From: Cryomorphaceae bacterium
Lineage (GTDB): Bacteria; Bacteroidota; Bacteroidia; Flavobacteriales; Schleiferiaceae
Assembly (NCBI GenBank): GCA_013205365.1
Contig: JABMNC010000125.1
Coordinates: forward strand, 1-14,487
DNA length: 14,487 bases
Direction: 5' to 3'
This document shows positions 14,369-14,487 of the stretch, piece by piece (the stretch's first letter is position 1; each line of letters begins with the position of its first letter). The notes beneath the pieces are model-generated. The model was not told the DNA's origin. It did not search any database and saw only the letters and a program-made list of their open reading frames with translations. A program made the translations under genes and the position numbers.

Positions 14369-14487
14369 TTAGTTCAAGATTGTAACTCGACCTACTGCGC
14401 TGCTGCCGTCTTCAAAGATGGCAGTCACAAAGTAGAGTCCGTTTGCAAACTGCGAGGCGTCAAGCTGCGTACCGCGGGTGCGAGCAA
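14369..14487 (-). CDS. T9SS-sorted secreted protein, C-terminal end only
   Basis: The minus strand gives 39 codons plus two bases ending in TAA at 14371-14369; the rest of the gene lies beyond the right edge. The visible end (DASQFANGLYFVTAIFEDG, then a short strand closing in VGRVTILN) has the form of a T9SS type A sorting domain: a hydrophobic strand after an (N/S)GxY(F) turn, then a final strand rich in small and beta-branched residues. In Bacteroidota this domain directs proteins across the outer membrane through the type IX system, after which it is usually cleaved. The nature of the secreted protein cannot be inferred. It converges on ansA and stops 62 bases from it, with a terminator in between. 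Confidence 0.82.
   Translation of the reverse strand, partial: ARTRGTQLDASQFANGLYFVTAIFEDGSSAVGRVTILN

Noticed and set aside
1..14487. Search for CRISPR arrays, tRNA/rRNA genes, insertion sequences, phage or defence genes and toxin-antitoxin pairs
   Set aside because: None was seen. The genes are tightly packed core functions with short gaps and a uniform base composition.

Overview
The window reads as a stretch of core chromosome from a member of the Bacteroidota, probably Flavobacteriales-like, with a base composition visibly richer in G+C than is usual for that group. Three things support this. The 3' edge carries the tail of a minus-strand protein ending in a type IX secretion (T9SS) type A sorting domain. 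The starts lack Shine-Dalgarno sequences. Several starts are preceded by the Bacteroidota -7 promoter element TAnnTTTG or a one-base variant. I saw no tRNA, rRNA, CRISPR array, insertion sequence, phage gene or obvious horizontal-transfer signature. No gene-free stretch exceeds about 65 bases.

Layout. Bases 1-1151 (minus) hold most of a membrane-anchored metallophosphoesterase, cut by the left edge. A 39-base divergent promoter region separates it from a plus-strand run. The first three plus genes are an orphan membrane histidine kinase (1191-2372), hemW (2372-3508, overlapping the kinase stop in TGATG) and a kynurenine-formamidase-like cyclase-family metallohydrolase (3528-4223). They are followed by an MMPL/RND-type lipid exporter (4243-6597) and, two bases later, rfbA, glucose-1-phosphate thymidylyltransferase (6600-7460). 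Next comes a short-chain polyprenyl diphosphate synthase (7501-8466). The TCA-cycle pair sucA (8505-11249) and sucB (11264-12469) follows. The last plus genes are a TatD-family nuclease (12529-13302) and a cytoplasmic type I asparaginase (13299-14306), overlapping by four bases. A strong hairpin terminator sits between ansA and the convergent T9SS-sorted protein (14369 to the right edge).

How the genes work together. sucA and sucB encode E1 and E2 of 2-oxoglutarate dehydrogenase; E3 (lpd) is not here. hemW serves heme or radical-SAM biology. The MMPL exporter, rfbA and the polyprenyl synthase suggest an envelope theme (lipid export, dTDP-sugar synthesis, isoprenoid supply), but that link rests on adjacency. 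The remaining genes are ordinary housekeeping functions.

I did not find a new multi-gene system. The most interesting signal is regulatory: three starts (1191, 3528, 4243) have TAnnTTYG exactly 5-6 bases before the ATG, which would place transcription start at or next to the start codon and so predicts leaderless mRNAs. Secondary points are an MMPL transporter with the acidic TM relay motif in only one half, a histidine kinase with Gln after the phospho-accepting His, and a cyclase-family enzyme with a variant metal-binding motif.
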